Positions 45,638 through 56,482 of a DNA stretch of 64,000 bases are shown one piece after another. The stretch lies in assembly GCA_016858145.1 (NCBI GenBank), contig JAEHOE010000022.1, forward strand, positions 992,001 to 1,056,000, written 5' to 3'. Source of the stretch: Edaphochlamys debaryana (lineage: Eukaryota; Chlorophyta; Chlorophyceae; Chlamydomonadales). The position numbers were made by a program, and so were the translations under genes. The first letter of the stretch is position 1, and each line of letters opens with the position of its first letter. The notes under the pieces are model-generated. The model did no database searches. It was not told where the DNA came from and saw only the letters and a list, made by a program, of their open reading frames with translations.

Positions 45638-48600
45638 ATGCTTCAACGCGTCGCAGCCCAATTCTTACAGCATGGAAGAGGGCTGCCGGCCGCTCTGCAG
45701 CACGCAGCGTCGGCGATGCGGGGATTCGCTGCAGCGCCTCAGCCCGTGGAGGACGCCGATCATGGTGGGGGTGTTGCTTGAAGGCGCTGGGCGGCTCCGC
45801 AGGGTCGCCAGACCCCGCTCGGCCGGGGTGTGGGCGTAGATGCATGGTCGCGCGCTTGGGCACCCGTCAACTCCAGGCCCTGCGGAGGCCCCTCGAGGTG
45901 TCAATCGCCCGTGTCTCAGGCGATGCACAGCTTGGAAAAGCCATCGCAGTTGCGCAACGTGGATGTCGGGCTCTGCAGCCATCCACGTACCCGAGCGCCG
46001 GCCTGACCACCCAGAACCCCCTCGCCTCGCGCCGTCCCACCATCATAACCCGCACAGGTGGCAGCTCTGGGGGCTCCTCTATGATTGAGAAGAAGGGAAT
46101 CACGCTCCGCGGCGTGCCATTGTACCTGGACATGCAGGTGCGGGCAGCGCAGCCCCGGGGAAGCGAGTGAGGGCGTGGGGAGGGGCTAGGACCACGGGTC
46201 AGGGTGAAGGCCTGGTCGTTCAGGGGCGTCAGCCAACGGCTGGGCGATAACAGCAGGGGCGGCACGGGTTGGGGTAGCAAGGGCTGGGGCGCGAAGGGCA
46301 GGCGTGGCAAGGGCTGGGGTGGCAAGGGCAGGGGTGCAGCCAGGCCGGTGACAGGTATTGGACTGGTTTACTTTGGCCGGCTGCTGCGCAGCGGACGGGG
46401 TGCCGACTGGGTGGCGGGTGAGAGACGCTTTGCTGGTCTTCATGCAGTGGTGGATGCTGAATGGGGAGGCGGGGCAGAGTATTAAATTGCTGTGGGTTGT
46501 CCTGCTTATGGGCAGCGGGGGGATGCCGAGGGGGAGGCGAGGTGAGAGACAATGCGCTGGTCTTAGCGCCCAGAAGGGGTGGTCAAGACGGAGCCTTTCC
46601 GTCGCAGCAGGGTGCAGGGGTCACGGGCACGGGTCAGGGAGAAGGCCCCAGGGCGTTCTGGGGCTTCTGGGGTGCGAAGGACTTCGGTGGCACGGGCTGG
46701 GGCGCGAAGAGGGGGGGGGGGGGGGGGTCCCGTCGTCGAGTTGCTGGGACATGCAGTGGACACCCAAGCTCGGGATGACGGCCTGGTGCCGAAGCCGGGG
46801 GAACCCAGGATGCGATGAGCGGGTAACGCCTGTGGGCGGGGCCTTGCGCTCGTGGGGAAACCCTCCCGAAGGAACCGCTTGTATGCAACCCGTCTGGCCC
46901 CTTCCGCCGCGGGGTTGAGGGGCGTGGTGATGTATCTGTGTGCGCCCTCTTGTGTGCGCCTCGCCCACCACCTACTCACCCATCCACCCATCGCTGCACT
47001 TTGCTGTAAAACCCTATTCGCCTCTATTCGCCTCCGTCCCCCGCCCCCGCCCCCGCCCCCAGGCCACCACGCCCATGGACCCCAGGGTCATTGACGCCAT
47101 GCTGCCCTTCATGACGGAGCAGGTGGGGGGGGAGGGGGACGGGGAAGAGGGAAGGGGGAAGGGGGAAGGGGGAGGGGGAGGATGCGGTCGGGGGGGCAGG
47201 GTTAAGGGAAGCGGGCCGAGGGACGAGGCGGGCAGAAGCGGGGCAGGGGAAAGAGGGAGGGGGCAGAGAGATCCGCGCGCAGGGCGAGGTGAAAGCAAGC
47301 GGCTGGGTCGCAGCGAGGATGGAGGGCCATGGTACGGGGGTCCGGAGGCCTAGACAGACGTGCACGTCTGCTCGCTTGTCCTGCCCTCCTCACGCAGCAC
47401 ACCCTGTTCCCCCTCGCGCAGTTCGGCAACCCGCACTCCCGTACGCACCTGTACGGCTGGGAGTCAGAGGAGGCGGTGGAGGACGCTAGGGCCAAGGTAG
47501 GGGCGGCCCTGCAGGGGCCCCCGCGGGGGCGGAGCGAAAATGCATGGACGGGGGGGGGCCGAGGGCCGGACGGTCCAGGCTGGGGGGATCCCGAGGGCGG
47601 GGACGGTCGTGGCGGGGAGCGGGTGGAGGGCGGGGGGGCCAGAGGGCGAGACACTCGAGGCCCTGCGGCGGGCTCTCGCGTGGGTCACTCGGCCCTGGGC
47701 CTCGCGTAGGGCACTTGCACGGTGGCGCCGTGCGGCACCGCACAGCCCCGCAGTCAGCACCCTGCGTCCATCGCTCCGTGCGGCGCAATGAAGTAGACCG
47801 CTCGGCAGCATGAGTGGCTTGGGGAGGGTGGTGGGTCCTCACCCTCCTCACCCTCGGCAGGAGTGCGCCTGGGCTAACCAGGCCCCAGATGCGGTCGGCC
47901 CCTCACGATCACGTTGCTCGTCCTTGTACGGCACCTGCAGATCGCCCGCCTGATCGGAGCAGATCCCAAGGAGATCATCTTCACGTCAGGCGCTACCGAG
48001 TCCAACAACACAGCCATCAAGGGCGTCGCGATGTACTACAAGGACAAGAAGCGCCACGTCATCACGACGCAGGTACGGTGCCGTACGATTCATTACGGCA
48101 GTACGGCGTACGTGAGGGCCTCGTACGGGACATGGACGCTGGCGTGGGGCGGTGGCCGTTGGGGTGTGGAGGACGACACACGGTCAGCCTCCCCTGCTCC
48201 GTTGGGCTCCGCTACCCTCAGCTGTACGGTACTCACCCCTGCCCCCTCAACCCATCTGAACCCTGCCGTTTTCCCCCCTCCCCCCCACCACATGCCCCCC
48301 TCTCCCCCCAGACGGAGCACAAGTGCGTGCTGGACTCGTGCCGCTGGCTGCAGCAGCGCGGATGGGACGTGACGTATCTGCCGGTGCGTTTGGGGGGCAG
48401 GAGGAGGAGGAGGGGCGGAGGGGATTGTTTGCAGTTTGGAGAGCGAAGGGAGAGGTATAGCGGCAGCCAGCGAGCCGTCCGCGGGAGGGGCGGGAGGGGA
48501 AGGGAAGGCTGCGCGAAAGAGACATCATCGGGCTCGTAAGGGAGTTCCTGCATCGGCGGTTGCTGGGCCGTGACGTGCCTGGCAGTGGGAGCGCGGCAAT

Positions 48601-51395
48601 CTCGCCAGCTGCCACCCCGTGCCACCCCACGCCACGCCACACCCACCCCACGCCATGCCCTGCCCCCAGGTCCGCCCCGACGGCATGCTCGACATGTCGG
48701 TCCTGGAGGCCGCCATCCGGCCCGACACGGCGCTGGTGTCGGTCATGGCGGTCAACAACGAGATCGGTGTCGTACAGCCGATCTCGGAGATCGGCGCGCT
48801 GTGCCGCAGCAAGGGCGTCTTCTTCCACACGGACGGGGCGCAGGTGGGCCCTTGCAGTTCCGCGTGTGGGGGGTGGAGGGGTGGGCAGGGGTCTCTTGCT
48901 GTCGATGGACGGCGGTGCTTAGGTCGGGTATCAGGTGGCACCGCAGTGGCCCACGCACTGACAAGACCCCCTCCCCCACGTCCCCACGCTCTCCTTTCTC
49001 CCCCCCCCCAAGGCCGTGGGCAAGCTGCCCTTGGACGTGAACGCCTCCAAGATCGACCTCCTCTCCCTCTCCGGCCATAAGATCTACGGGCCCAAGGGCG
49101 TGGGGGCTCTCTACGTGCGCAGGTAGGGGCGGGGGCTGCGCGGGCGGGACTCGGGCCGGGGATTCAGACTCCCGGGGTTCAAGCACGTGCAGCGTCAGCG
49201 CTGTGCCGCGTTGGGGGCCGGGCTCCCCCAACCCCAACCCCATCAAATGTCCCCCCTTCACCCCAATCGCTTTGCCCCCACCCCCACCCCCCACCCCACT
49301 CCAGGCGGCCGCGTGTGCGCATGGAGCCCCTCATGTCGGGCGGGGGGCAGGAGCGCGGGCTGCGGTCGGGCACCGTGCCCACCCCCCTGGTGGTGGGGCT
49401 GGGGGCGGCCTGCGAGGTGGCGGCCCGGTGGGTTGGGGTCGGGGTCGGGTGGAGGGTGGAGGGGGCGGGGGGGGGGGGGGGGGAAGGGAGGGCGCAAAGG
49501 ATTTGGTTTGACAGGGTTTGCTTGGACGGGGGCCGGAGCTGCGGGGGCGGGGGCGAGGGCAGGTGGTCGAGCCCCGTTATGGACTCCGGGCAACGGTGCC
49601 AGGCATGGACGCGCGGGGGCTTCCTTCCCCACCCCTACGCGTCTTAAAACACACACGCTTTACCCCTCCCTTTCCCCTCCTCCTCCCCCCAGGGACATGC
49701 AGTCCGACCTGGCGCACGTGCGGCGCCTGGAGGAGCGCCTGCGCACCGGCATCACCAGCCAGCTGCAGGTGCGTGGGGGGGAAGGAGGGGGAGAAGAAGG
49801 GGGAAAGCGTGTGTGTTTTGCCGACGCGTCGGCGGGGGGGCAGGCGGCGCCTGAGACATGACCAGGCGCTGCCCGGGCCCAGCCCAGGGCTCGCCTCCCG
49901 CTAACCCCGCCGCTTGCCCCCAACCCGTGACCGCTCCCCTCCCGCCTTACCTCCTGCCCTGACGCTGCCTCTCGCCCTGTCCCCGCCTCTTACCCCGACC
50001 CACTGACTCCTGACCGGTCCCTACCCGGCCCACCCCGACCCACTGACTCCTGACCGCCCTCCCCCCCCCCCCGGCCGCAGGGTGTGATGCTCAACGGCCC
50101 CTCCGACCTTGCCCTGCGCTACCCGGGCAACCTCAACCTGTCCTTCGCCTACGTGGAGGGGGAGAGCCTGATCATGGGGCTCAAGGTGGGGGCGGGGGGG
50201 GGAGGGGGGGCACGAGGCAAGGGACTGGTAGGGAAGCAGGGAAGAGCCTGATCATGGGGCTCTAGGTTGAGACGGGGCTGGGGGTGGGCAGGGAGGGAGG
50301 GAGGCCCTGCGTTCGCGGCCACGTTGGGGTCAAGCGGGGTCTGGACGCGCTGGGAAGCACACGAGTAGGCCGACTTCACTCGCCACTTTTCTGCCACCAC
50401 CACCACCACCCCCGTACTCGCTAACGCTCAGCTGTCACACCCCGCCCCCCACCCCCACCCCACCCCACCCCACGACGCTCTCCCGCGTAGCTTCAAACAC
50501 CCCCACCACCACCCCTGCTGCCCCTCCGCAGGAGATCGCCGTCAGCAGCGGCAGCGCCTGCACCTCTGCCTCCCTGGAGCCGTCGTACGTGCTGCGCGCG
50601 CTGGGTGCGTGCGGGCGCGGGGGGTGGGGGGTGGTGGGGATGACGCGGGCGCAGGTCGTTGGGAGGGGCGAAGCGGCACGGGGACGCCCTGCCACAGACA
50701 CACTACCGAGTATTATAACACACACACTGCCACTCACATCGGTGTCGCTTCCAGCCCCATGCACACCACACCGCACCACGCACCCCTGCTCGACATCACT
50801 CCCAGCTACCCACACCACCACCCCCTGCTGCCCCCCTCGGCCGGCCACCCCAGGCGTGGAGGAGGAGCTGGCCCACACGTCCATTCGGTACGGCATGGGC
50901 CGGTTCACGACGGACGCGGTGAGGAGGGGCGGGGGCACGGGTTCCTACCGCTGGGATGTGGACGGGACGGGTTAAGGGAGCACGAGTTCTCGGGGCCAGC
51001 GGTGGGCTTAGGGTGCGTTGAGCTGCTTTTGGCGAGTCAGGGGAGTTCGTCTCTTGGGACTAGTGGGAATGGAGAAGGGTAGCTCCTCCTGATGCAAATG
51101 AACTTGCAGCTCACTGTTTCACACCCTCTGTTTCCGCTTTCGCATTGTATCATCGTAGCATTGGGATGACCACAGCGTGATCATGCATGGCCGGGGCGTT
51201 AACCCCTGTGACCGTGTCGTAACCCAACCCCGCCCCCCCTTCCCCCTCTCCCCCCTCTCCCCTCGCCCCCAGGAGGTGGACCGCGCCATCGACATGACCG
51301 TGTCCCACGTCAACAAGCTCCGCGAGATGTCCCCCCTGTGGGAGATGGTGCAGGAGGGCGTCGACATTAAGTCTATCCAGTGGGCGCAGCACTGA
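45638..51395 (+). CDS. NFS1: Mitochondrial cysteine desulfurase NFS1 (IscS type)
   Basis: PLP enzyme that takes sulfur from L-cysteine for Fe-S cluster assembly on ISCU and for tRNA thiolation. Fourteen exons: 45638-45764, 46058-46137, 47063-47122, 47422-47496, 47941-48072, 48312-48383, 48670-48843, 49013-49122, 49305-49427, 49693-49768, 50081-50185, 50532-50604, 50854-50918, 51273-51395; 464 residues, the normal size. The N-terminus is an Arg/Ala/Gln-rich amphipathic presequence typical of mitochondrial import. Family signatures: [62 protein letters not shown] with PLP lysine K263, ERGLRSGT, and [14 protein letters not shown] with catalytic C388. The SIQW.QH-like C-terminus is the ISCU-binding tail. 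Introns 2, 6, 9, 10 and 11 contain repeats shared with other genes or local duplications. Confidence 0.97.
46258..46342. repeat. Minisatellite in NFS1 intron 2 (GGCAAGGGCTGGGGY units)
   Basis: Imperfect 15-bp units rich in AAGGGCTGGGG and AAGGGCAGG. A related G-rich stretch recurs later in the same intron (about 46610-46710), with shared words such as CACGGGTCAGG near 46194 and 46627, suggesting a partial larger duplication. Confidence 0.75.
48451..48476 (+). repeat. Dispersed intronic repeat B, copy in NFS1 intron 6
   Basis: Contains AGAGGTATAGCGGCAGCCAG then CGAGCC. Related copies lie in a BK intron (40652-40687, complement) and in the thiolase gene (63612-63643). All three are in the sense direction of their host gene. 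Confidence 0.85.
49799..49820 (+). repeat. Dispersed intronic repeat A, copy in NFS1 intron 10
   Basis: Contains AAAGCGTGTGTGTTTTG about 30 bp after the donor at 49769. The complementary form sits about 30 bp before the acceptor of the previous intron (49646-49661), so the two copies flank exon 10. Confidence 0.85.
50164..50262 (+). repeat. Exon-edge tandem duplication at NFS1 exon 11
   Basis: GAGCCTGATCATGGGGCTC at 50164-50182, in the last codons of exon 11 just before the donor, is repeated exactly at 50244-50262 in the following intron, 80 bp away. The copy is followed by TAGGTTGA, so it introduces a stop but retains an AGGT donor-like site. Confidence 0.95.
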
Positions 51396-53463
51396 GGCGG
51401 CTTGTCCGACTGGAGGCGGCTTGTCCAAATCGGCGTATCCGGACTGGACCGGACCGGTCCGGACTGGGCCGAACCGGACCGAGGGTCCAGACCGGCATTG
51501 GAGCGGACCGGCGGACTGTGGCGGCATGGGCAGGGTCGAGTGGATTGAGGCGGGGCAAGGGGTTCCTGGGTGGCGCTGGATGCAGGAGGCTGTTAGGGTC
51601 AGTATTCCTTAGGCAATGGCGACGGCCATGGAGGCCGCAGTAGCTGCAACGAGCTGTTGCCGAGTGGGGGCCGTTGGACGGGGGCCGAGCCTGGAAGCAG
51701 GAGGAAGCGCCCCCGGGCCAAGCTCCCGCAGATGCCCTATGGGCTATGGCTTATCAGGGTTCAGTGCTTGGTGGGCCACAACGATAAAAGAATGAAAGGC
51801 TGGGCCTGTAGAACGGGGTATTGAGCGGGTTGCCATGTCCCATGTGCATGGCTGCGCGGCAGCCAGTGTGCTGGAGCACCGTCGAGGTTGGACGTTGAGC
51901 GAGTGAGGGGCGTGCACAGTGTTGCTATCTTAGTGCGGAAGTGCGGGGGAGTGAGGCCATCCCGCACTTTTGGTGACGGAACGAGCCCTCGAGTGCGGAA
52001 GCGCCCGCACTCTTGTAGCAAACTTTGGTTACAAGTGCGGCCCGCGCCGGCACTTGTTGGCCCTTCTGGCGGCTCAAGTGCGGGGGGACCCCAACCCCTG
52101 GGGGGCCCACCGAACGGGCGCGGCCAGCCGGGCAGGCATTCCCTGCCCACCCCAGCCGTCCAGCCCACATCTCACACACTTGCAGCATGCACTGCGGGGT
52201 TGCGCTATATTTCAGACCCCCAGTTGCCAACCCCCGCTTGAAACAGGCCTTCTGAACGCCGCGCCCTCGGCAGCGCCTTCCGCCGCATACCACCTCACCA
52301 TCGCGCATTTTCTGGCGGCAAGGGCTAGCCAAGTGCGGGCGCACGTTTGGGGCCGCCAAGGGCCACGAAGTGCGGTCCGCTTTCGCACTTTTGGGCTTGG
52401 ACCCGGGGTCCGGGTGCGGGACCTCCCGCACTTCGCCCCAGGGAAGATAGCAACACTGGGCGTGCACCATGTGAGAGGCGGGCGCGCCTAAGGTAGGGTA
52501 GTGATATCTCCTTTTGACAGCCATGCTCCGCGCGCATGCCCCCACTCGATTCGTGGGGGTGTGATCGGCGTGTGGGTGCAGACGGCTGTCACGGGGTCAT
52601 GAAGTCAGGGCAGGTTGGCTGGCGGTGTGACCAAGGGGTGGTGTCGTCAGAGAACCGGTGTGTGAAAGCGGAGGAGTGCACTGCGCCCACAGTCGTACCC
52701 GCCGCTGATGATGATCCATGCGACAGACACGGCCGTCGTCACGAGTGTCCTTCCATGTTTCGTTGCAGTTCAGCAGTCGTGCCTTTGTCAGTCGCCAAGC
52801 CAAGCGCTGGCCGCCAAATCGTCAGTGTTGGGTCATGTCAAACCTGCTATGTGCAACAGCGCCGGGCTTTGCGGAGCCACGACTGCAATGAGGCCATGCC
52901 CCGCCCTCCCAGGCCCAACGCGAGGCGTCCCGAGCAAACCCCTGCGGCCACCCAACGCACCGCCGTCTCCCGCCTCGCTTTTGTCAGTTCACACCCAGCG
53001 GGTTCAGTCTACAAAGCGTCTGCGCAACGGCAGTCCAGGGCTAGATCACGGAGCAATATGTCAAACTATCGAGGCATTAAGAGCTAGAGCTAGCAACCAG
53101 TTATGCGCGCAGCGCAGTCAACCTGATGGCCACAGACTTGGCCATGGCCATAGCTAGGGCATGCATCATCATGCTGTTATAAGCTGCATCACTTTCGCCT
53201 CGCCACGAGGAGCGAGCATACATAAACCCCAAAGCGCTACCCGCCTAATGCCCACCCCTCGCCTCGCCGCCTCATATGGAAGCGTGGCGTAAATCTGGCT
53301 GGAGGTTGAGGGCAGGTGGAGGGGATGGGCACGCGCACTGCCAGTCACCGCCCATGGAAGCCGCCACCGGGCCCAAGCAGATTGCTGCCGAGCCAGGCCG
53401 GCCGCGGACTGCCGTACAGAGCTGCGCTGCGTGACGCTGCCGCCCAGATCTTTGGATCTGGAT
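51396..53463. other. Convergent intergenic region containing a MITE
   Basis: About 2.1 kb between the facing NFS1 and secreted-protein genes. Bases 51917-52458 are a MITE (separate entry). The remainder contains the two 3' UTRs. Chance frames of up to about 200 codons are present but show no domains. I found no TGTAA close after the NFS1 stop. Confidence 0.5.
51917..52458. mobile_element. hAT-like non-autonomous element (MITE), 542 bp
   Basis: The ends are perfect 15-bp terminal inverted repeats (CAGTGTTGCTATCTT and its complement). The element is flanked by a perfect 8-bp target-site duplication, GGCGTGCA, at 51909-51916 and 52459-52466. An 8-bp duplication and ends starting CAGTG are typical of the hAT superfamily. 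Inside, the heptamer AGTGCGG and its complement recur many times, mostly toward the ends, as expected for subterminal transposase-binding repeats. The longest internal frames have no transposase domain, so movement would need a transposase encoded elsewhere. The intact ends and duplication imply a fairly recent insertion. Confidence 0.93.
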
Positions 53464-55714
53464 CTACATCTTGCGGCAGGCGCTGATGGCGGTGGGGTAC
53501 TCCTTGCCGAAGGCCCACACCTCGAGCATGAGGTAGCACCACTGCGTCTTCTGCGGGGTCCAAAGGGAAGGAAGTGGTAGTTGGCAAGCGTCCGGGCAGC
53601 GAGGGCTGGCGAGGGCTAGGGACGTCACAGACCCCCGCAGGGCACGGCTGTGTGGCGCGAGAAAGCTTACGCGCATGTGTGCAGGCGCCTGGGCTTCAAA
53701 CCCCTCCCCTACCACCTCCCTCCACCAGACACATCCACCCCTGTGCGACCCTCGCCCTGTCCCTCGCCAAGCCACCAGCCCACCTTGTAATAGTACCCGG
53801 CGCAGTCGGGGTTGGAGGAGCACAGCTCCTCGCACTTGGCGAGGTTGGCCGCCTGCGGGAAGGGCGGGCAGGCGCGGTACCACGGGAGGGTTAGCGGACC
53901 GGCATCATGTTGTTTGCGGCACTCGTAGCCGGCCACAACCGACCGCCCTCGTCAACTCCCACCTCGCTACACCTTTCGAAGGACCCCAGTGCTGCACGGC
54001 AATCCCAGGCTTGAACCCCCGTGGGATGCTCTCTAGCTTGGGCATGGGGTGGGGGGCCCGGGCTCATGGTTCAGTACCCCGCTTGCCTCCGTGTGCGTGG
54101 GGTTGAGCTTGACGGGGGACTTGGGCAGGAACACACCCCACAGCGACACGCCCGGGCGGCAGACGTAGATCGGGGGCACCTCTACGTTCACGGGAGGGAG
54201 CAGGACACCGAGTAGCAGTCAGGGAGTGGGTTCAGGCGCGAATGGAAAAAGGGAATCACGCGGCCAGTCTCCAATCATCCGGACTGAGCAGTCCAGGTCT
54301 CTCCAAAGGTCAACAGCCTCCAGGTACATTCAACTTGCTGCCTACTTGGCTCAAGCGTATGAGAAAGGTGAGGAGGGCTGCAGACAGGCTGCAGACATTG
54401 CACGGTGGGTTCGCGGAGCCTCACCGGGGACGGGGGGCGGGGGAGAGGGGACCTCTGGAGAGGAGGGAATCGCCGGCGGGGGCGGGGCGTCGGACGAGGG
54501 GGACTCGGGCGGCGGGAAGTCGGGCTCGCCGGGCGGGGGTCCGTCGACAGGGTTGTCCGGGGGGGGCGGCGGCGGGGGCACGGGGCCATTGGAGGGCGGC
54601 GGGGACGCGATGACCGGCGAAGGCTGCGAGGGCGGCGAGAGCGGCACCATCTCCTGCGGGCTGACCTCGGGGGCGCAGGGGGCGCCCAGGTACTCTGCAG
54701 CGGCGAGGGAGGTGGGGGTGCACAAGGTAAGGAGGTGGTGCAAGGGAAGTGTTGGAGCCAGGGCGCAGGTGGAGACCAGAGGATCAGGGACTGCTGGTGG
54801 CCGGTGGCACCAGCGCGGCCGTGCCTGACCCAGATGGGGCCCAGCGCTTCTCAGCTGGAGAAAAGCCCCCGCTCGTCTGTGACATGAGGGGACACGTGCC
54901 CAGGCATGCCGTGCTGGGATCAGGCGACCGAAACTCACGGCATGCGCCCATACTGAAGACAGCGGCCTTGCCCTTGGCTCCGCACGGGCCGCCACCGCCC
55001 GGACCGCACTCGAGCGGGCAGACGTCCGGGGCCCAGCCGACGGGGACCGAGTCACCGCCGAAGCAGTCTGTCTCGTCCACAATGGCGAAGAAGGAGAAGC
55101 CGGCCGCGAGGGCAGCGTCATAGCAATCCTGGGCGGGCATGAACCCGACGGTGCCGATGAGGAAGGTCGGGTAGGGGTCCGTAAACTCCTCGGGCGAGTC
55201 GAAGCAGCCCTCATAGCAGACCGTGTCTTCCTCTGTTTTGGGGTGACGCAGGCGCGTAAGGGAAGGGTGCGGGGTGGCGTTGGCGGGCGAGCAAACGGAC
55301 AAGGCGGGGGTGCCGCTACATGTCTGGGATGCGAACCGTGCCGGGTCTTGAGCACCGCCGTCAGCCCAGCATTGATTTAGCATGAGCACTACCTCAAGCA
55401 ATAACAAGCTTCGGCGCACGTACCGGACTGCAGGAAGCGCTCCACTCGGGGAGTTTCGCTAGCGACAGCCGTCCCCTCCTCCTGCGCGCCACGCAACAAA
55501 GCCCCGCCAATTGCTCAGCATTTCAAATGACGTGTTGTTTGCGGCAGATTGACGATTGCGCCGAGCGCGTTTGGGGCATGTCGCAGCAAGAACGCGGGAG
55601 TGGAGTTGCTCGGGGCGAGCATACCTTGTGGAAGTCAATGTTTAGCGTCTTTGTGGCCCATACGCAGCTGGCCGCTGCTAGGAGTAAACATGCTGCAACC
55701 ACCAGGCGCGCCAT
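53464..55714 (-). CDS. Secreted Cys-rich protein: WSC-like domain, polyproline hinge, PAN/Apple-like tail
   Basis: Probable extracellular-matrix or wall protein. Six exons (coding order): 55714-55625, 55230-54939, 54694-54425, 54181-54087, 53852-53784, 53550-53464; 300 residues. It begins with a clear signal peptide (MARLVVAACLLLAAASCVWA). Exon 2 encodes a compact Cys-rich module starting CYEGCFDSPEEF and containing CYDAALAAGFSFFAIVDETD, resembling WSC carbohydrate-binding domains. Exon 3 is a Pro/Ser-rich rod of about 75 residues, a likely hydroxyproline O-glycosylation region. The last exons give a Cys-rich tail (CEELCSSNPDCAGYYYK, then CYLMLEVW and a final CRKM) resembling PAN/Apple domains. 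The layout of two globular modules on a proline rod is that of volvocine pherophorins, but the pherophorin domain itself is not evident. The intron after 54087 has a GC donor. Domain names are by eye. Confidence 0.75.
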
Positions 55715-56482
55715 CGCCCGAACTCCGCCTCTGGCAGCCCTCAGGGCCGAGACCTGCTCAGCAAATCTATGTCAAGGCTCAGAGCCTTGTTTCTCAGTGA
55801 TTTGGCTGCGCTTCAAACGCCTTGGGTGTGGTGCCTGGCTACGGCTGTCGGTCGGCGCTTGTGAAGTGATAGCGTGTTGAGCAGTGTGACCTATGCACAG
55901 GAATGGTATTGAAGTGCTTCTGACAGCCTGCACTGCACTATGCTGAAGCGTAGCTCCCGAGGTAGGCACTGCCCTCGATGGGATTCAAGTCGTGTACGAG
56001 CAGCTGTCCTTGCAGTTTTCCAGGCCCGCGGCTCGTCTTCTCGCTGTGTAAGCCGCTACACCGGAGAGCAAGAAGTAAATTGAACGCTGAACCGACCGCT
56101 CTGTAACAGCTCGTGCGTAATGACGGCAACAGCCGACCGGCCACGCCGCAGCTTCCCCAACGGACATCGCAGTCAGCGCAACTCAACCTCACTCATTATA
56201 GCTACATCAATAAAGCTGAAAGCAACCGCAGCGGGCCACCCCAAAGCTGAAAAGCTTGCAAACGCGTCGGGCCCAACCACGACGGGCCCGACGTGCTCAC
56301 CTGCCTGCCTCCCGCGGGGGGGCCGCCTCCCGTATGCCTGCCCCTCCCGAGGACCAGGCAACCGACCGCGCTCCTAGAGCTTGCCCAGCAAGTGTCTCCG
56401 AACCGACCGCACTAAACTGCGCCAGCTCTCTTGTCAACGCTCCTCGGCACACGACAGACATCCTCTCAAGCCCAGAAATGCT
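55715..56482. promoter_or_regulatory. Region upstream of the secreted-protein gene and downstream of LTV1
   Basis: 770 bp between two minus-strand genes. It contains the promoter and 5' UTR of the secreted protein and the 3' UTR of LTV1. It is less GC-rich than surrounding exons, with an AT-richer patch at about 56190-56225. No gene, RNA or repeat is recognised. Confidence 0.45.
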
